Part shown: piece after piece, positions 26,720 to 35,917 of the stretch | Layout of the letters: every line of letters starts with the position of its first letter | How positions within the stretch are numbered: the first letter of the stretch is position 1 | Source of the DNA: Cellulomonas sp. NS3 | GTDB taxonomy: Bacteria > Actinomycetota > Actinomycetes > Actinomycetales > Cellulomonadaceae | Direction of reading: 5' to 3' | Assembly: GCF_024757985.1 (NCBI RefSeq) | Contig: NZ_CP103289.1 | Coordinates: 620,001-684,000, forward strand | DNA: 64,000 bases | Made by a program: the position numbers and the translations under genes | Notes under the pieces: model-generated | The model's input: only the letters and a program-made list of their open reading frames with translations | What the model was told of the DNA's origin: nothing | Database searches by the model: none

Positions 26720-28645
26720 TCAGGCCGTCGTGCCCTCCGCCAGCCACGCCTCGAACGCCGCGAACGACGACGGCCGCCCGAGGAACCGCTCGACGAGCTC
26801 GGCGGCGTCCGCGGACCCGCCCGGCTCGAGGATCGCCTCGCGGTAGCGGCGGCCGACCTCGGGGTCCATGAGCCCGTCGGTGAACGCCGTGCGGAGGTCC
26901 TTCGCGATGACGAGGCTCCAGAGGTACGTGTAGTACGCGGAGCCGTACTCGTCGAGGTGCCCGAACCCGGCGTACTGGTGGCTGTCGGCGACCGGGGTGT
27001 ACGGCCCGAACCGGGCGTCGACGTCGGCGGTGAACGCCGCGAGGTCCGCGGGCGGGTCGGCGTGCAGGCCGTAGGAGAGCGCCGTGAAGTTGAGCTGGCG
27101 CCGGGTCCACGCCCCGCGGGCGAACGCGTCCGCGCACCGCATGCGCTCGACGAGCGCGGCCGGGATGGGCTCGCCGGCGGCGTTCGTCGCGAACGACGCG
27201 AGCACACCGGCGTCCCAGCCCCACTCCTCGAGCAGCTGGCTGGGCGCCTCGACGAAGTCCCACTCCGTCGCGACCCCGGAGAACATCCCCCACGGCTGGT
27301 GCCCGCCGAGGACCTCGTGGACCAGGTGCCCGAGCTCGTGGAAGAACGTCAGGACGTCGTCGTGCTCGAGCAGCCCGGTCGGGAAGTTGCACACGAGCGC
27401 ACCCTCGGGCAGCGACCGGCCGGCGATCCCGGGCCGCAGCGGGAACTGCGCGGCGTGGTTGAACTTGCCGGGCCGGGGGTGCATGTCGAGGTAGACGCGG
27501 CCGATCGCGCGGGCGCCGTCGGTCACGTCGTAGACCTCGACGTCCTCGTGCCACGTGGGTGCCTCGGCCCGCTCGAGCGCGATCCCGAAGAGGCGCTCCA
27601 TCACGCCGAGCACCCCGGGCTTGACCGCCTCGTACCGGAAGTACTCGCGCACGGCGCGGGCGTCGACGTCGTACTGCTCGTTCCTGACGACCTGCTCGTA
27701 GAACAGGTTGTCCGCGGGGGTCAGCGCCGTCGCGCCCGGGACGTCCTGGCGGTACCGGGCGAGCATGACGTCGACGTCGTGCGCCGAGGCCGTCGCCGTG
27801 AGGGCGTCGAGCCGCTCGACCAGGTCGGCGATCGCCTGCCCGGAGCCGATCATCTTGACCTCGGCGTCGTACGTCGGCCAGTCCGGGTAGCCCAGCAGCG
27901 CGGCGCGCTCGGCGCGGAGCCGGAGCAGCTCGGCGAGGACCGCCTCGTTCGCCGGCCAGCCGATGCGCTGGTGCTCGCGGGTCAGGGCCAGGCGGACCTC
28001 GGGGTCGGTCGCGTAGGTGCGCACGGGCAGGAGGTCCGGGTACTCCGTCGTCAGCGTGACGAGACCCTCGTCGTCGGCGGGGTGCTCGGCGAGGAAGTCC
28101 TCGGGCAGCCCCGCGAGCTGCTCGGGACGCACGCGCACGGTGCGGACGTCGTCGCGGATGTGGCGCGCGAACTCCAGTCCGAGCTCGGTGCACCGCTGGG
28201 CGAGCGCGCGCAGGCGCTCGCGGTCCTCGGGCGAGCGGTCGACGCCCGCGCGGCGGAAGTCGCGCAGCACGTGCTCGCGCACCCGGGCCGCGCCCGCGTC
28301 GAGGCCCTCCGGGTCGGTCGCGGCGAGGACCTGCCACAGCTCGTGGTCGAGCCCGCGCTGCGTCACGAGGTCCTCCGCGGCCTGCGCGCGCTCCTCGGCG
28401 GCGGCGCGCAGCCCCGCGTCGGGGTGCACCTCGGCGAGCAGGTGCGCGGCGGACGACGCGGTCGCGATCGCGACGTCGGCGTCGTTCCACAGGTCGAGGA
28501 CCTCGGTGGCGGTGCGCGCGGTGCCGTCCTTGAGGCGGGCGAGCAGCGCGCGGGCGTCGTCGAGCGACGCGTCGACGGTGGTCGCGAGGTAGGCCGGCCA
28601 GGCGCCGGGCTCGACGGGGAACGCGGTGGGCGGCGCGAGGGGCAT
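26720..28645 (-). CDS. M3-family oligopeptidase
   Basis: 641 residues. Zinc metallopeptidase of the thimet oligopeptidase/Dcp family: HELGH at 436-440 with a downstream glutamate ligand (SQLLEEW), YLDMHPRPGKF, and FGHLDEYGSAYYTYLWS near the C-terminus. Cytosolic, with no signal peptide; degrades short peptides. ATG 28645 has TATCGT exactly 6 nt upstream, so it is probably leaderless. It sits just upstream of the ECF41 operon but ends 9 nt before its promoter, so it is likely independent. Confidence 0.95.
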   Translation of the reverse strand: MPLAPPTAFPVEPGAWPAYLATTVDASLDDARALLARLKDGTARTATEVLDLWNDADVAIATASSAAHLLAEVHPDAGLRAAAEERAQAAEDLVTQRGLDHELWQVLAATDPEGLDAGAARVREHVLRDFRRAGVDRSPEDRERLRALAQRCTELGLEFARHIRDDVRTVRVRPEQLAGLPEDFLAEHPADDEGLVTLTTEYPDLLPVRTYATDPEVRLALTREHQRIGWPANEAVLAELLRLRAERAALLGYPDWPTYDAEVKMIGSGQAIADLVERLDALTATASAHDVDVMLARYRQDVPGATALTPADNLFYEQVVRNEQYDVDARAVREYFRYEAVKPGVLGVMERLFGIALERAEAPTWHEDVEVYDVTDGARAIGRVYLDMHPRPGKFNHAAQFPLRPGIAGRSLPEGALVCNFPTGLLEHDDVLTFFHELGHLVHEVLGGHQPWGMFSGVATEWDFVEAPSQLLEEWGWDAGVLASFATNAAGEPIPAALVERMRCADAFARGAWTRRQLNFTALSYGLHADPPADLAAFTADVDARFGPYTPVADSHQYAGFGHLDEYGSAYYTYLWSLVIAKDLRTAFTDGLMDPEVGRRYREAILEPGGSADAAELVERFLGRPSSFAAFEAWLAEGTTA

Positions 28646-28710
28646 GAGCCGACGATAGCCAGGCGAGGGCGCGTCGGGCCGCCTGTTTCCCGCGCGGGAC
28701 CGGCGGGCCG

Positions 28711-29004
28711 TCAGCGAGCGGCGCCCAGGACGAGCCGCACCGTGACCGTGTCGCCCAGGTCGAGCTCCTCCGCGCGGCGGACCGCCGCCTTGACGGGCAC
28801 GAGGTAGCGCCCGTCCCGCGGGAAGAGCGACGTCTCCCACACGGTCCCGTCGATCCGCGCGAGCACGGGGATGACGCCCCACCCGTACGTCACCTGCGAC
28901 GCCACGGCCTTGATGGCGGCGCTCTCCTCGGCGGGCACGGGGACGTAGTGGTACGGCGAGGGGCCGCGCCAGTAGATGATCTCGCCGGTGAACTCGAGCT
29001 CCAT
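28711..29004 (-). CDS. DUF1905 domain protein
   Basis: 97 residues, the normal length for a DUF1905 unit: MELEFTGEIIYWRGPSPYHYVPVP, GWGVIPVLARIDGTVWETSLFPRDGRYLVPVKAAVR, then the GDTVTVRLVL strand. Predicted small beta-barrel; function unknown, sometimes fused to YdeI-type domains. ATG 29004 is supported by GATGCT 6 nt upstream; a 36-residue in-frame extension to 29112 is arginine/proline-rich and not conserved. Confidence 0.92.
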   Translation of the reverse strand: MELEFTGEIIYWRGPSPYHYVPVPAEESAAIKAVASQVTYGWGVIPVLARIDGTVWETSLFPRDGRYLVPVKAAVRRAEELDLGDTVTVRLVLGAAR

Positions 29005-29118
29005 CGCGCGAGCATCCCGCACCGCCCGGGTGCCTGTCGCGGGTGCGGACCGGCCTGCCGCCGCGGGGCGCACCGGGCGACCGGGCTCGCCGTCGACGAT
29101 CGGGCCCGTCATCGTGCG

Positions 29119-29973
29119 TCAGGCCCGGCGGCGGGCCGCGAGGGTGGTGACCACGGGCGCGAGCAGCCCGACCGCGGAGGCGACGAACGCCGCGGTGGCC
29201 ACGGTCCCGTCGAGCACCGGCCCGTTCGTCCGGCCGAGCCCGATCCACGCGAGCCCCCACGCCATCGCGAGCCCGGCCGGGACCACGACGCTCGGACGGG
29301 TGCGGCCGACGACCGCGTACGCGACCGCGAGAGCCGCCGCGGCGGCCAGCACCACCACGGACCACGCCGTCGCACCGAGGCCGAGCTCGCCGACCCCGGC
29401 GTCCGCGAGGTACGCGGCGATGTTCGCGAGCGACGCGACGCTGACCCAGCCGAGGTAGAGCCCGACGGTGACGTCCGTGACCCACGACGTCACCGTCCCC
29501 GTGTGCGGGGTGCGCACGAGCCGGACGAGGATCACGGCGAGCACCGCGAGCAGCGTGAGGATGACGACCACGCTGCCCAGGACCGACCCGGCCTGGACCA
29601 CCCCGATCCACAGGGCGTTGAGCAGCATCGACGTGAGGACCCACCACGAGACGGCGCGCAGGCGGGGGTCGGCGGCCTGGCGGGGGAGCGCCTGGACGAC
29701 CGCGAAGACCGCGAGGCCGGTGTAGATCACCGACCAGATGGAGAACGCCGGGGAGTCGGGCGCGAGCGGCGTCGCGGTCGCGGAGAGCGCCCCGCCCGCG
29801 GCCTCGGCGACCGGCTGCCCGCCGAACGCGCCGGAGCCGACGGCGGCGCCCGCGATCGCGACGGCGGCGCCGACCAGGACCGTGACCTGGCGGACCCGGT
29901 CCTGGGACGTGACGGGTGCGGCAGCGGCCGTGCTCGTGGTCTGCATGGCACCCAGCATGCCGTTGCTCAGCAT
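29119..29973 (-). CDS. TspO/tryptophan-rich sensory-type membrane protein
   Basis: 284 residues with about eight hydrophobic segments. Features such as FSIWSVIYTGLAVFAVVQALP, LNALWIGVVQAG and LGWVSVASLANIAAYL match larger actinobacterial proteins annotated as tryptophan-rich sensory (TspO/MBR-like). The substrate is unknown; TspO proteins bind tetrapyrroles. The start is uncertain: ATG 29982, 29973 or 29946. I favour 29973 because CAAGAT lies 7 nt upstream (leaderless) and the codon sits at the centre of a perfect 16-bp palindrome. Confidence 0.8.
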   Translation of the reverse strand: MLSNGMLGAMQTTSTAAAAPVTSQDRVRQVTVLVGAAVAIAGAAVGSGAFGGQPVAEAAGGALSATATPLAPDSPAFSIWSVIYTGLAVFAVVQALPRQAADPRLRAVSWWVLTSMLLNALWIGVVQAGSVLGSVVVILTLLAVLAVILVRLVRTPHTGTVTSWVTDVTVGLYLGWVSVASLANIAAYLADAGVGELGLGATAWSVVVLAAAAALAVAYAVVGRTRPSVVVPAGLAMAWGLAWIGLGRTNGPVLDGTVATAAFVASAVGLLAPVVTTLAARRRA

Positions 29974-29980
29974 GCTGAGC
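29965..29980. promoter_or_regulatory. Perfect 16-bp palindrome over the TspO-like start
   Basis: GCTCAGCATGCTGAGC is a perfect inverted repeat spanning the presumed transcription and translation start and abutting the -10-like CAAGAT. Placement fits a repressor operator; the regulator is not in the neighbourhood. Confidence 0.5.
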
Positions 29981-30097
29981 ATCTTGGGCCGGCGCCTCCG
30001 CGCGCGGGGAGCGGGCCCCCGCCGCGGGACCTCGGAGGTCCGGCGGCGGGGGCCCGTCCCGTGGCGGCGTCGCGCCCGGCCCGACGCGACGCCGGCG

Positions 30098-31345
30098 TCA
30101 GGAGCGGCCGGAGCAGAGCGCCGTGTCGACGAGCGCGAGCACCTCGTCCGAGACCGTCACCCCCGTGTCGGTCGGCAGCGCGAAGTGCGCGGTCGTCGTC
30201 GCGACCATGATCGCCCGGCCGTCCTCGGTGACGCCGCCGTCGGTCTGGTAGCCGGGGATGATCCCGCCGTGGCCCCAGGCCAGCTCGCCGCAGCTCAGCT
30301 CGGTCGACTGCAGCCCCAGCCCGTAGCGCCACGTCTCCGGGATGCCGGGCAGGTCCATGGGGACCGTCGCCTTCATCTGCTCGAGCTCGGCCGGGCGCAG
30401 GACCTCGCCCGCCAGCAGGGCGCGGAAGAAGGTGCTGAGGTCGCCGGGCGTGGTCACGACGTCCCCGGCGCCCCAGGACGACGAGGTGTCGATGTCGGTG
30501 TGCTCGAACAGCGCGGAGCCGATCGGCTCGGCGTGGTACCCCTTCGGGTGCTCGCCCCGGATCGCCCGCTCGCCCCGGTCGGGCACATAGGTGTCCGTCA
30601 GACCCAGCGGCTCGATGATCCGCTCGGTCACGGCCTCCCCGAGCGGGCGGCCCGTGACCTTCTGCACGACGAGGCCCGCGAGTACGTAGTTCGTGTTGCT
30701 GTAGGACCACGCGCCGGGCGGCGTGGGGGGCAGCGCCAGCCCGAGCGCCACGAGCTCGTGCGGCTCCATGTACGTGTCCTTGAGGGCGCGCAGCGCGGGG
30801 ACCCCGTCGACGACGAACGGCGGGCCGTCGGTGAAGCTGCCGATGCCGCTGGTGTGCTGCAGCAGGTCGCGGACGGTGATGTCGTGCCCGTCGACGGGAC
30901 CCCGCACGAGACCCGGCAGGTACGTCTCGACGGACGCGTCGAGGTCGACCCGACCCTCCCCGACGAGCTGCAGCACCACCGCCGCGACGAACGTCTTGCT
31001 GTTGCTGCCCGCGCGCACCTGCCCGTCGACCGGGACGGGAGCACCCGTCGCCAGGTCGCCGACGCCGGCGACGAGGTCGCGGTCACGGCCCCGGCGGTCG
31101 GTCACCGTCGCGAGCGCGGCCGGGACCCCGTGCTCGTCGACGAGCCGGTCGAGCGCCTGCTGCACGACGTCCGTCCGCGGCCTGTGCCCGTGCCCGTGGT
31201 CCTCGCCCCGGCCGGTGGCGAGCGCGACGGCGGGCGTGGCGAGCGCGGCGCCGGCGGCGAGCGTGCACACGAGCGCGAGCGCCGACATGCGGGTGGGCTG
31301 CTGCGGACGGGCGCTGCGGGGAGTGCGGTCGGTGGTCTGCGACAT
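30098..31345 (-). CDS. Secreted serine beta-lactamase-like hydrolase
   Basis: 415 residues. ATG 31345 has GAGGAG 5 nt upstream. N-terminal basic stretch plus signal sequence (MSALALVCTLAAGAALATPAVALA, residues 20-43). Class C beta-lactamase/DD-peptidase fold with catalytic SNSK (114-117, SxxK), YSN (YSNTNY) and HGG (WGHGGIIPGY), the full triad of motifs for this family. Resembles Streptomyces R61-type D-Ala-D-Ala carboxypeptidases and related esterases; antibiotic resistance should not be assumed. Divergent from the LamG-like surface protein gene. Confidence 0.93.
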   Translation of the reverse strand: MSQTTDRTPRSARPQQPTRMSALALVCTLAAGAALATPAVALATGRGEDHGHGHRPRTDVVQQALDRLVDEHGVPAALATVTDRRGRDRDLVAGVGDLATGAPVPVDGQVRAGSNSKTFVAAVVLQLVGEGRVDLDASVETYLPGLVRGPVDGHDITVRDLLQHTSGIGSFTDGPPFVVDGVPALRALKDTYMEPHELVALGLALPPTPPGAWSYSNTNYVLAGLVVQKVTGRPLGEAVTERIIEPLGLTDTYVPDRGERAIRGEHPKGYHAEPIGSALFEHTDIDTSSSWGAGDVVTTPGDLSTFFRALLAGEVLRPAELEQMKATVPMDLPGIPETWRYGLGLQSTELSCGELAWGHGGIIPGYQTDGGVTEDGRAIMVATTTAHFALPTDTGVTVSDEVLALVDTALCSGRS

Positions 31346-31655
31346 GGGAGCTCCTCGGGGGCGTGCCGGTGGGGGCGGATGTGTTCCCGTCCACCGTGCG
31401 TCCCGGTGCACCGCCGCCACCATGCCGGTACCCGCCGTGTCGGGGTGGGGTCTGCACCACCCCGCCGGCGCTGCTGCCCCCCGTGCGCCTGCTCGGTGTG
31501 TGCGCAGGTCAGCGGCACGCCGCGCGCGGCGCAGGGTCCGTGCCGAAAAGCCGCACGCGTGTCTGCGCGGTCCACTACCGTGCGACCGGCGTCGCTCCGC
31601 ACCGGCAATCCGCCCGGGTCCTGCGTCGAGCGGCCGGACGCGTCAAGGGGGCGCC
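31346..31655. promoter_or_regulatory. Divergent promoter region, hydrolase / surface protein
   Basis: 310 bp. Contains an 8-bp inverted repeat (31441-31448 with 31457-31464, CGGGGTGG/CCACCCCG), a TACCGT -10-like hexamer near 31576 facing right, and the hydrolase leader facing left. No ORF with coding character. Confidence 0.45.
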
Positions 31656-33200
31656 GTGCGAGTGTCGATGCAGGTCAGGAACAACCCGGTGGGGAAGGCC
31701 CACCGGCTCCGGCGAGGTGCGCTCGTGAGCGCCGTCCTCGCCACCGCTGCGCTGCTCGCGCCCGGCACAGCGGTGGCGTCTCCGGGTGCCGCGCCGGCCG
31801 GCGGAGCGGCGGCGTACCCCGCCCGGAACCACGCACCCGCGGCCCCGGCCGACCTCCGCACGACCGACCCGGACGCGCGCTGCGCGGCGGACGGCTCTCC
31901 GGTGGCGGTCCGTGGTCTCACGCCCGTGCTGCACGCGACGCTGACCGACCCGGACGGCGACGCCGTCACGGCCACGTTCACGCTGCGCGACGGCGCGAGC
32001 GGCAAGCGCCTGTGGGGTGCGGTGACCAGCGCCGCGCAGGTCTCCGGCGCCGACCACGCGGTGCGTGTGCCGGAGGGGCTGCTGCAGGACGGCCGGACGT
32101 ACGAGTGGCGCGTGCAGGCGAAGGACGCGAAGGGCCGCAAGAGCGCGACGGTGCGGTGCCGCATCGCCGTCGACGCGACCGCGCCCGCTGCGCCCGAGGT
32201 GAGCGCCGTCGCCGGGGCCGCGGCCGTGTACGTCGAGGACGGCACCGCCGGCGGGATCGGCGTCGCCGGGGATCTCCGCTTCGAGGCCGCGGCCGCCAGC
32301 GGCACCGTCGCGTTCCTCTACGAGGACCTGCAGACCCGCACCCGCCTCGAGCTCCCGGCCGGGGAGACGGGCCTGACCTACCGGTACGTCCCGACGGTGG
32401 CCGGGCCGCAGTGGGTCCGGCTGACCGCGGTCGACGCCGCGGGCAACGTGAGCGCCGAGCGGTTCTACCGCTTCACGGTCGACAGCCCGTCCCGCGACGC
32501 CCGCTGGCTGCTCGACGAGCGCTCCGGTGCCGTCGCCGCCGATCTCACCGGGACCCGGCCGTTCGCGCTCTCGGCCTCCACGACCTGGACCGGCGGGGTG
32601 CTCGCGGACCTCGCGAACCGCCCGACGGACGGTGCGCTGCTGTTCGACGAGCCCGGCGACTCCGCCACCACGGCCCAGGCGGCCGTCGACGCGGCCGGGA
32701 GCTACTCGGTGCTCGCCTTCGTCCGGCTCGACGAGACCGGCACGGCCCGCACCGCGGTCAGCCAGGACAGCGCGCGCGGTGCGGCGTTCGAGCTCGGCAC
32801 CCGCACCGACGGGTGCCCCGAGGGCACGGCGGAGTGCTGGGCGTTCACGGTCCCGGGTGCCGACGCGGACGCCGCTCCGGCGGTCGCCGTCTCCGCCGTC
32901 CCGGTGACCGCCGGGTCCTGGGTCATGCTCGCCGGCCTGCGTGACGCCGGAGCCGGCACCGTCCAGCTCAACGTGTGCGACCTCGGCTCCGCCTCCGCTC
33001 CCGGCGAGGGTGACACGGTCCGCGGCACCGCCGTCCCGGCGCCGACGTCCGCGTCCGCGGCCGGGCCGTTCCGGCTCGGTGCGGCGCTCGCGGACGGTGC
33101 GCACGCGCGGACCTGGGCGGGCGCGGTGAGCGCGCTGCGCACCTACGACGGCGTGCTCGGCACCCCGCAGCAGTTCATGGCCTGCATGAGCGGGTCCTGA
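31656..33200 (+). CDS. Secreted LamG-like surface protein
   Basis: 514 residues. GTG 31656 is favoured because AAGGGGG lies 5 nt upstream; ATG 31668 is the alternative. Signal peptide at about residues 20-45 (GALVSAVLATAALLAPGTAVA). Residues about 60-170 form an Ig/fibronectin-like domain with a cysteine pair (ARCAADG...VRCRIAVDATAPAAP), followed by a second beta domain (about 175-275) and a C-terminal concanavalin/LamG-like domain (about 285-510: WLLDE, SYSVLAFVRLD, GAVSALRTYDGVL). This resembles the N-terminal part of large actinobacterial LamG proteins. No anchor or toxin domain is seen; a binding role at the cell surface is likely. Confidence 0.85.
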   Translation: MRVSMQVRNNPVGKAHRLRRGALVSAVLATAALLAPGTAVASPGAAPAGGAAAYPARNHAPAAPADLRTTDPDARCAADGSPVAVRGLTPVLHATLTDPDGDAVTATFTLRDGASGKRLWGAVTSAAQVSGADHAVRVPEGLLQDGRTYEWRVQAKDAKGRKSATVRCRIAVDATAPAAPEVSAVAGAAAVYVEDGTAGGIGVAGDLRFEAAAASGTVAFLYEDLQTRTRLELPAGETGLTYRYVPTVAGPQWVRLTAVDAAGNVSAERFYRFTVDSPSRDARWLLDERSGAVAADLTGTRPFALSASTTWTGGVLADLANRPTDGALLFDEPGDSATTAQAAVDAAGSYSVLAFVRLDETGTARTAVSQDSARGAAFELGTRTDGCPEGTAECWAFTVPGADADAAPAVAVSAVPVTAGSWVMLAGLRDAGAGTVQLNVCDLGSASAPGEGDTVRGTAVPAPTSASAAGPFRLGAALADGAHARTWAGAVSALRTYDGVLGTPQQFMACMSGS

Positions 33201-33203
33201 CCC

Positions 33204-33237
33204 GCGGGGGCGTCCTCCTGCGGGAGGGCGCCCCCGC
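33204..33237 (+). terminator. Terminator after LamG-like gene
   Basis: GCGGGGGC...GCCCCCGC arms with an inner TCCTCC/GGGAGG pairing make a long near-perfect stem 4 nt after the stop codon. Confidence 0.75.
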
Positions 33238-33352
33238 GCGGCGGGACAGCCGTGCCGGTCCGGGTCGGAGGTCCCAGGCCGGACGGGTGTGCAGCTCCTA
33301 GCGTTGCGGGTGCCGCTCACCACCGGCACTCCGCACACACCTGGGGCCACCG

Positions 33353-34468
33353 ATGACCACCACCGTGATTCCCGCGACCACCCGTCGCACGCCGCGTCTG
33401 CGCACGCCGGGACTGCGCACGCTCGGCCACCGCGCCGTCGGGGTCGCCGCCGTGACCGCGTTCACCCTCGCCGGGGGCGCGTCCCCCGCCTCGGCGCACG
33501 AGCGCTGGTTCGCCGAGCCGGCCGACGGCGGCGACTGGAGCTTCTTCCTCTCCGCCCTGCCGCTCGCCCTGACCGCCGTGATGGTCGCGGTGACCGTCGG
33601 GTGGCGGCTCGTCGCGCGCCGGCTCCCGCGGCCCGAGCTCGGGTTCCTGCGACCGCTGAGCCGGCTCACGCCCTACGTCCCGCGGCTGCTGGCGATCCAC
33701 CTCGGGGTCTCGCTGCTCGCGTTCTCCGTCACCGGCGCGTTCCTGACGCCGTCGCTCCCGCTCGACGAGGTCCCCGGCGGCGCGTTCGCGGGCGTCGTGC
33801 AGGCCGCGGTCGGCATCTGGCTCGTGACCGGGGTGCGCCTGCGCTGGGCCGCGCTCGGCGTCGTGCTCCTCGGCCCCCCGGCGCTGCTGGCCGCCGGTCC
33901 GGTCGGGCTGCTCGAGACGGCCGGGCTGCTCGGCATCGCCGGCTTCCTCGCGGTGCTCCCCCCGTCGGACGGGACCTTCGGCCGCGTCGACCCCAGCCCC
34001 GAGCGGCTGCGCAGCGCGCTGCTGCTGCTGCGCGTCGGGGTCGCGGTCGCGCTGGTCTCGCTCGCGTTCAGCGAGAAGTTCACGAACCCCGAGCTCGCGC
34101 GGAACACCCTGCACGAGTACCCGCAGCTCGACGTCCTCGCGCTCGCGGGGATCACGGTCAGCCCCGACGTGTTCATCGCGGTCGCCGGCGCGGTCGAGCT
34201 GCTGTTCGGGCTGCTCGTCCTGTCCGGGGCGATGCCGCAGGTCGCGGTGCCCGTGGCGATGGTGCCCTTCAACGCGACGCTCCTGATCTTCGGCACGACC
34301 GAGGTCGTCGGCCACCTCCCCGTCTACGGGGTGTTCCTCGCACTGCTCGTCTACGGCTCGGACCCCCGGACCGCGCCCGCGGTGCCCTGGCTGCCGCGCC
34401 GGGCGGACGCCGGGGCCCTCCGCGACCTGCTCCTCCGCCCCACCGGGCCGCGCGAGGCGCTCGCCTGA
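33353..34468 (+). CDS. DoxX-like polytopic membrane protein
   Basis: 371 residues. An N-terminal signal-like stretch ending PASAHERWF is followed by about nine hydrophobic helices. The C-terminal half resembles DoxX/DoxD-type proteins (LRVGVAVALVSLAFSEKFTNPELA, GAVELLFGLLVLSGAMPQ). The conserved HERWF...P after the first segment puts an exposed loop outside. The function of such proteins is not settled; several act in redox or sulfur chemistry of the membrane. ATG 33353; TAGCGT at about 33299 could be the -10. Confidence 0.8.
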   Translation: MTTTVIPATTRRTPRLRTPGLRTLGHRAVGVAAVTAFTLAGGASPASAHERWFAEPADGGDWSFFLSALPLALTAVMVAVTVGWRLVARRLPRPELGFLRPLSRLTPYVPRLLAIHLGVSLLAFSVTGAFLTPSLPLDEVPGGAFAGVVQAAVGIWLVTGVRLRWAALGVVLLGPPALLAAGPVGLLETAGLLGIAGFLAVLPPSDGTFGRVDPSPERLRSALLLLRVGVAVALVSLAFSEKFTNPELARNTLHEYPQLDVLALAGITVSPDVFIAVAGAVELLFGLLVLSGAMPQVAVPVAMVPFNATLLIFGTTEVVGHLPVYGVFLALLVYGSDPRTAPAVPWLPRRADAGALRDLLLRPTGPREALA

Positions 34469-34584
34469 CGGACCGCCGGCCCGCCGGTCCTGGCCGCGGT
34501 GCGCGCGGGCCCGACTTCGCGTCTCGCGTCCGGGTAGGGGAGACTTGCCCGGTCGGTTGTCCACGGTCCGAAGGGGTTCATGAG

Positions 34585-34794
34585 ATGTCGAACGACGGTG
34601 CGGGCGTTCCCGACCACGAGGCGACGCCGCAGCGAGCGAAGGGCATCGTCCTGTTCGTCCTGACGTTCGCGATCTTCCTCGCGGGGTTCTGGATCATGGC
34701 GGTCGGCTTCGACCAGCAGTCGGGGCTCATCTTCGGCGGCGGCATCCTGGCCTCGACGCTCGGCGTGATCCTGCCGTCGATCCTCGAGCCCTGA
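34585..34794 (+). CDS. Small two-helix membrane protein
   Basis: 69 residues. Hydrophilic start (MSNDGAGVPDHEATPQRAKG), then two membrane helices (about 21-41 and 48-66) joined by a short loop. AAGGGG lies 9 nt before ATG 34585. Not recognised; small membrane proteins of this form are common in actinobacteria. Confidence 0.8.
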   Translation: MSNDGAGVPDHEATPQRAKGIVLFVLTFAIFLAGFWIMAVGFDQQSGLIFGGGILASTLGVILPSILEP

Positions 34795-34866
34795 GCGCTG
34801 CCGGGACCGGACGGCGCATGACGACGACGCCGCGGCGCGCACCGCGCGGACAGGCCTGACGACGCC

Positions 34867-35805
34867 GTGCCCGAGGGCCACACCGTCCACCGCATCGCCC
34901 GCCAGCTCGAGCGCGACCTCGTCGGGCACCGCCTGCGCGTGACCTCCCCGCAGGGGCGGTTCGCCGCCGGCGCGGAGCGGCTCGACGGGCGCGTGCTCGT
35001 CGCGTCACGGGCGGTGGGCAAGCAGCTCTTCCTCGAGTTCGAGGGTGAGCTCGTGCTGCGCGTCCACCTCGGGCTCTACGGGGCGTGGGGCCTGCACGGG
35101 CGGGTCACGCCGCTCGACGAGGGACTCGTGCCGCTCGCGAGCCTCGGGGCGCCGCGGGCCCGCCGTGCGGTCCGGGTCGGCGAGGGCGAGAGCGAGCTCG
35201 CGGAGCCGGCGGGCGAGGACCTGCCGTTCCCCCCGCCGCCCGTCGGGCAGGTGCGGGTCCGGCTCCTCAGCGAGGAGACAGCGGCCGACCTGCGCGGGCC
35301 GACGGCCTGCGAGGTGCTCGACCCCGGTGCGGCGGCCGTGGCGGCCGCGCGGCTCGGCCCGGACCCGGCCGCGTTCGACGAGCCGGGTGCGCTCGCCGCC
35401 GCGGGGGAGCAGGTGGTCGACGCGGTGACGTCGCGCGCGACGGCGGTCGGTGCTCTGCTCATGGACCAGTCGGTGGTCGCGGGGATCGGCAACGTGTACC
35501 GCGCGGAGCTGCTGTTCCGTGCGCGCCTCGAGCCGCACACGCCGGGGCGGCGCGTCCCGCGCGAGGTCGTGCGCGCGCTCTGGCAGGACTGGACCGTGCT
35601 GCTCGCCGACGGGATCCGCACGGGCGTGATGCTCACGCGCGAGGACCTCGACGAGGCGGGCCGGGCGCGCGCGCTCGTCGACCGGGACGCGCGCCACTGG
35701 GTGTACCGCCGCGCCGGGCTGCCGTGCCACGTGTGCGGCACCGCGGTGCAGGTCGAGGACATGGCGACCCGCAAGCTCTACTGGTGCCCCGTCTGCCAGG
35801 TCTGA
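34867..35805 (+). CDS. Fpg/Nei-family DNA glycosylase-AP lyase
   Basis: 312 residues. After Met removal the N-terminal proline nucleophile and adjacent glutamate are present (PEGHTVHR), as is the conserved lysine in the beta-turn (VGKQLFLEF). The H2TH region is ALLMDQSVVAGIGNVYRAELLF, and a C-terminal zinc finger has CHVC...CPVC. PEGHTVHR is typical of endonuclease VIII (Nei) rather than MutM, and the gene resembles mycobacterial Nei2. It removes oxidised pyrimidines and cleaves the abasic site. GTG 34867. Confidence 0.95.
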   Translation: MPEGHTVHRIARQLERDLVGHRLRVTSPQGRFAAGAERLDGRVLVASRAVGKQLFLEFEGELVLRVHLGLYGAWGLHGRVTPLDEGLVPLASLGAPRARRAVRVGEGESELAEPAGEDLPFPPPPVGQVRVRLLSEETAADLRGPTACEVLDPGAAAVAAARLGPDPAAFDEPGALAAAGEQVVDAVTSRATAVGALLMDQSVVAGIGNVYRAELLFRARLEPHTPGRRVPREVVRALWQDWTVLLADGIRTGVMLTREDLDEAGRARALVDRDARHWVYRRAGLPCHVCGTAVQVEDMATRKLYWCPVCQV

Positions 35806-35917
35806 CGCGCCCGCCGGGGTGGCGGCGCCGGGGCGGGTGCTGTGGCGGCGACGCCGTGCGTGCGCTCCGCCGACTCGGGCGGCGGCGCGGCAGGCGGCGC
35901 GCCGGCTGGGCCGCAGC

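Noticed and set aside
30098-31345. Clinical-type beta-lactamase resistance gene
   Set aside because: Motifs (SxxK, YSN, HGG) equally fit DD-carboxypeptidases and esterases common in soil actinobacteria.
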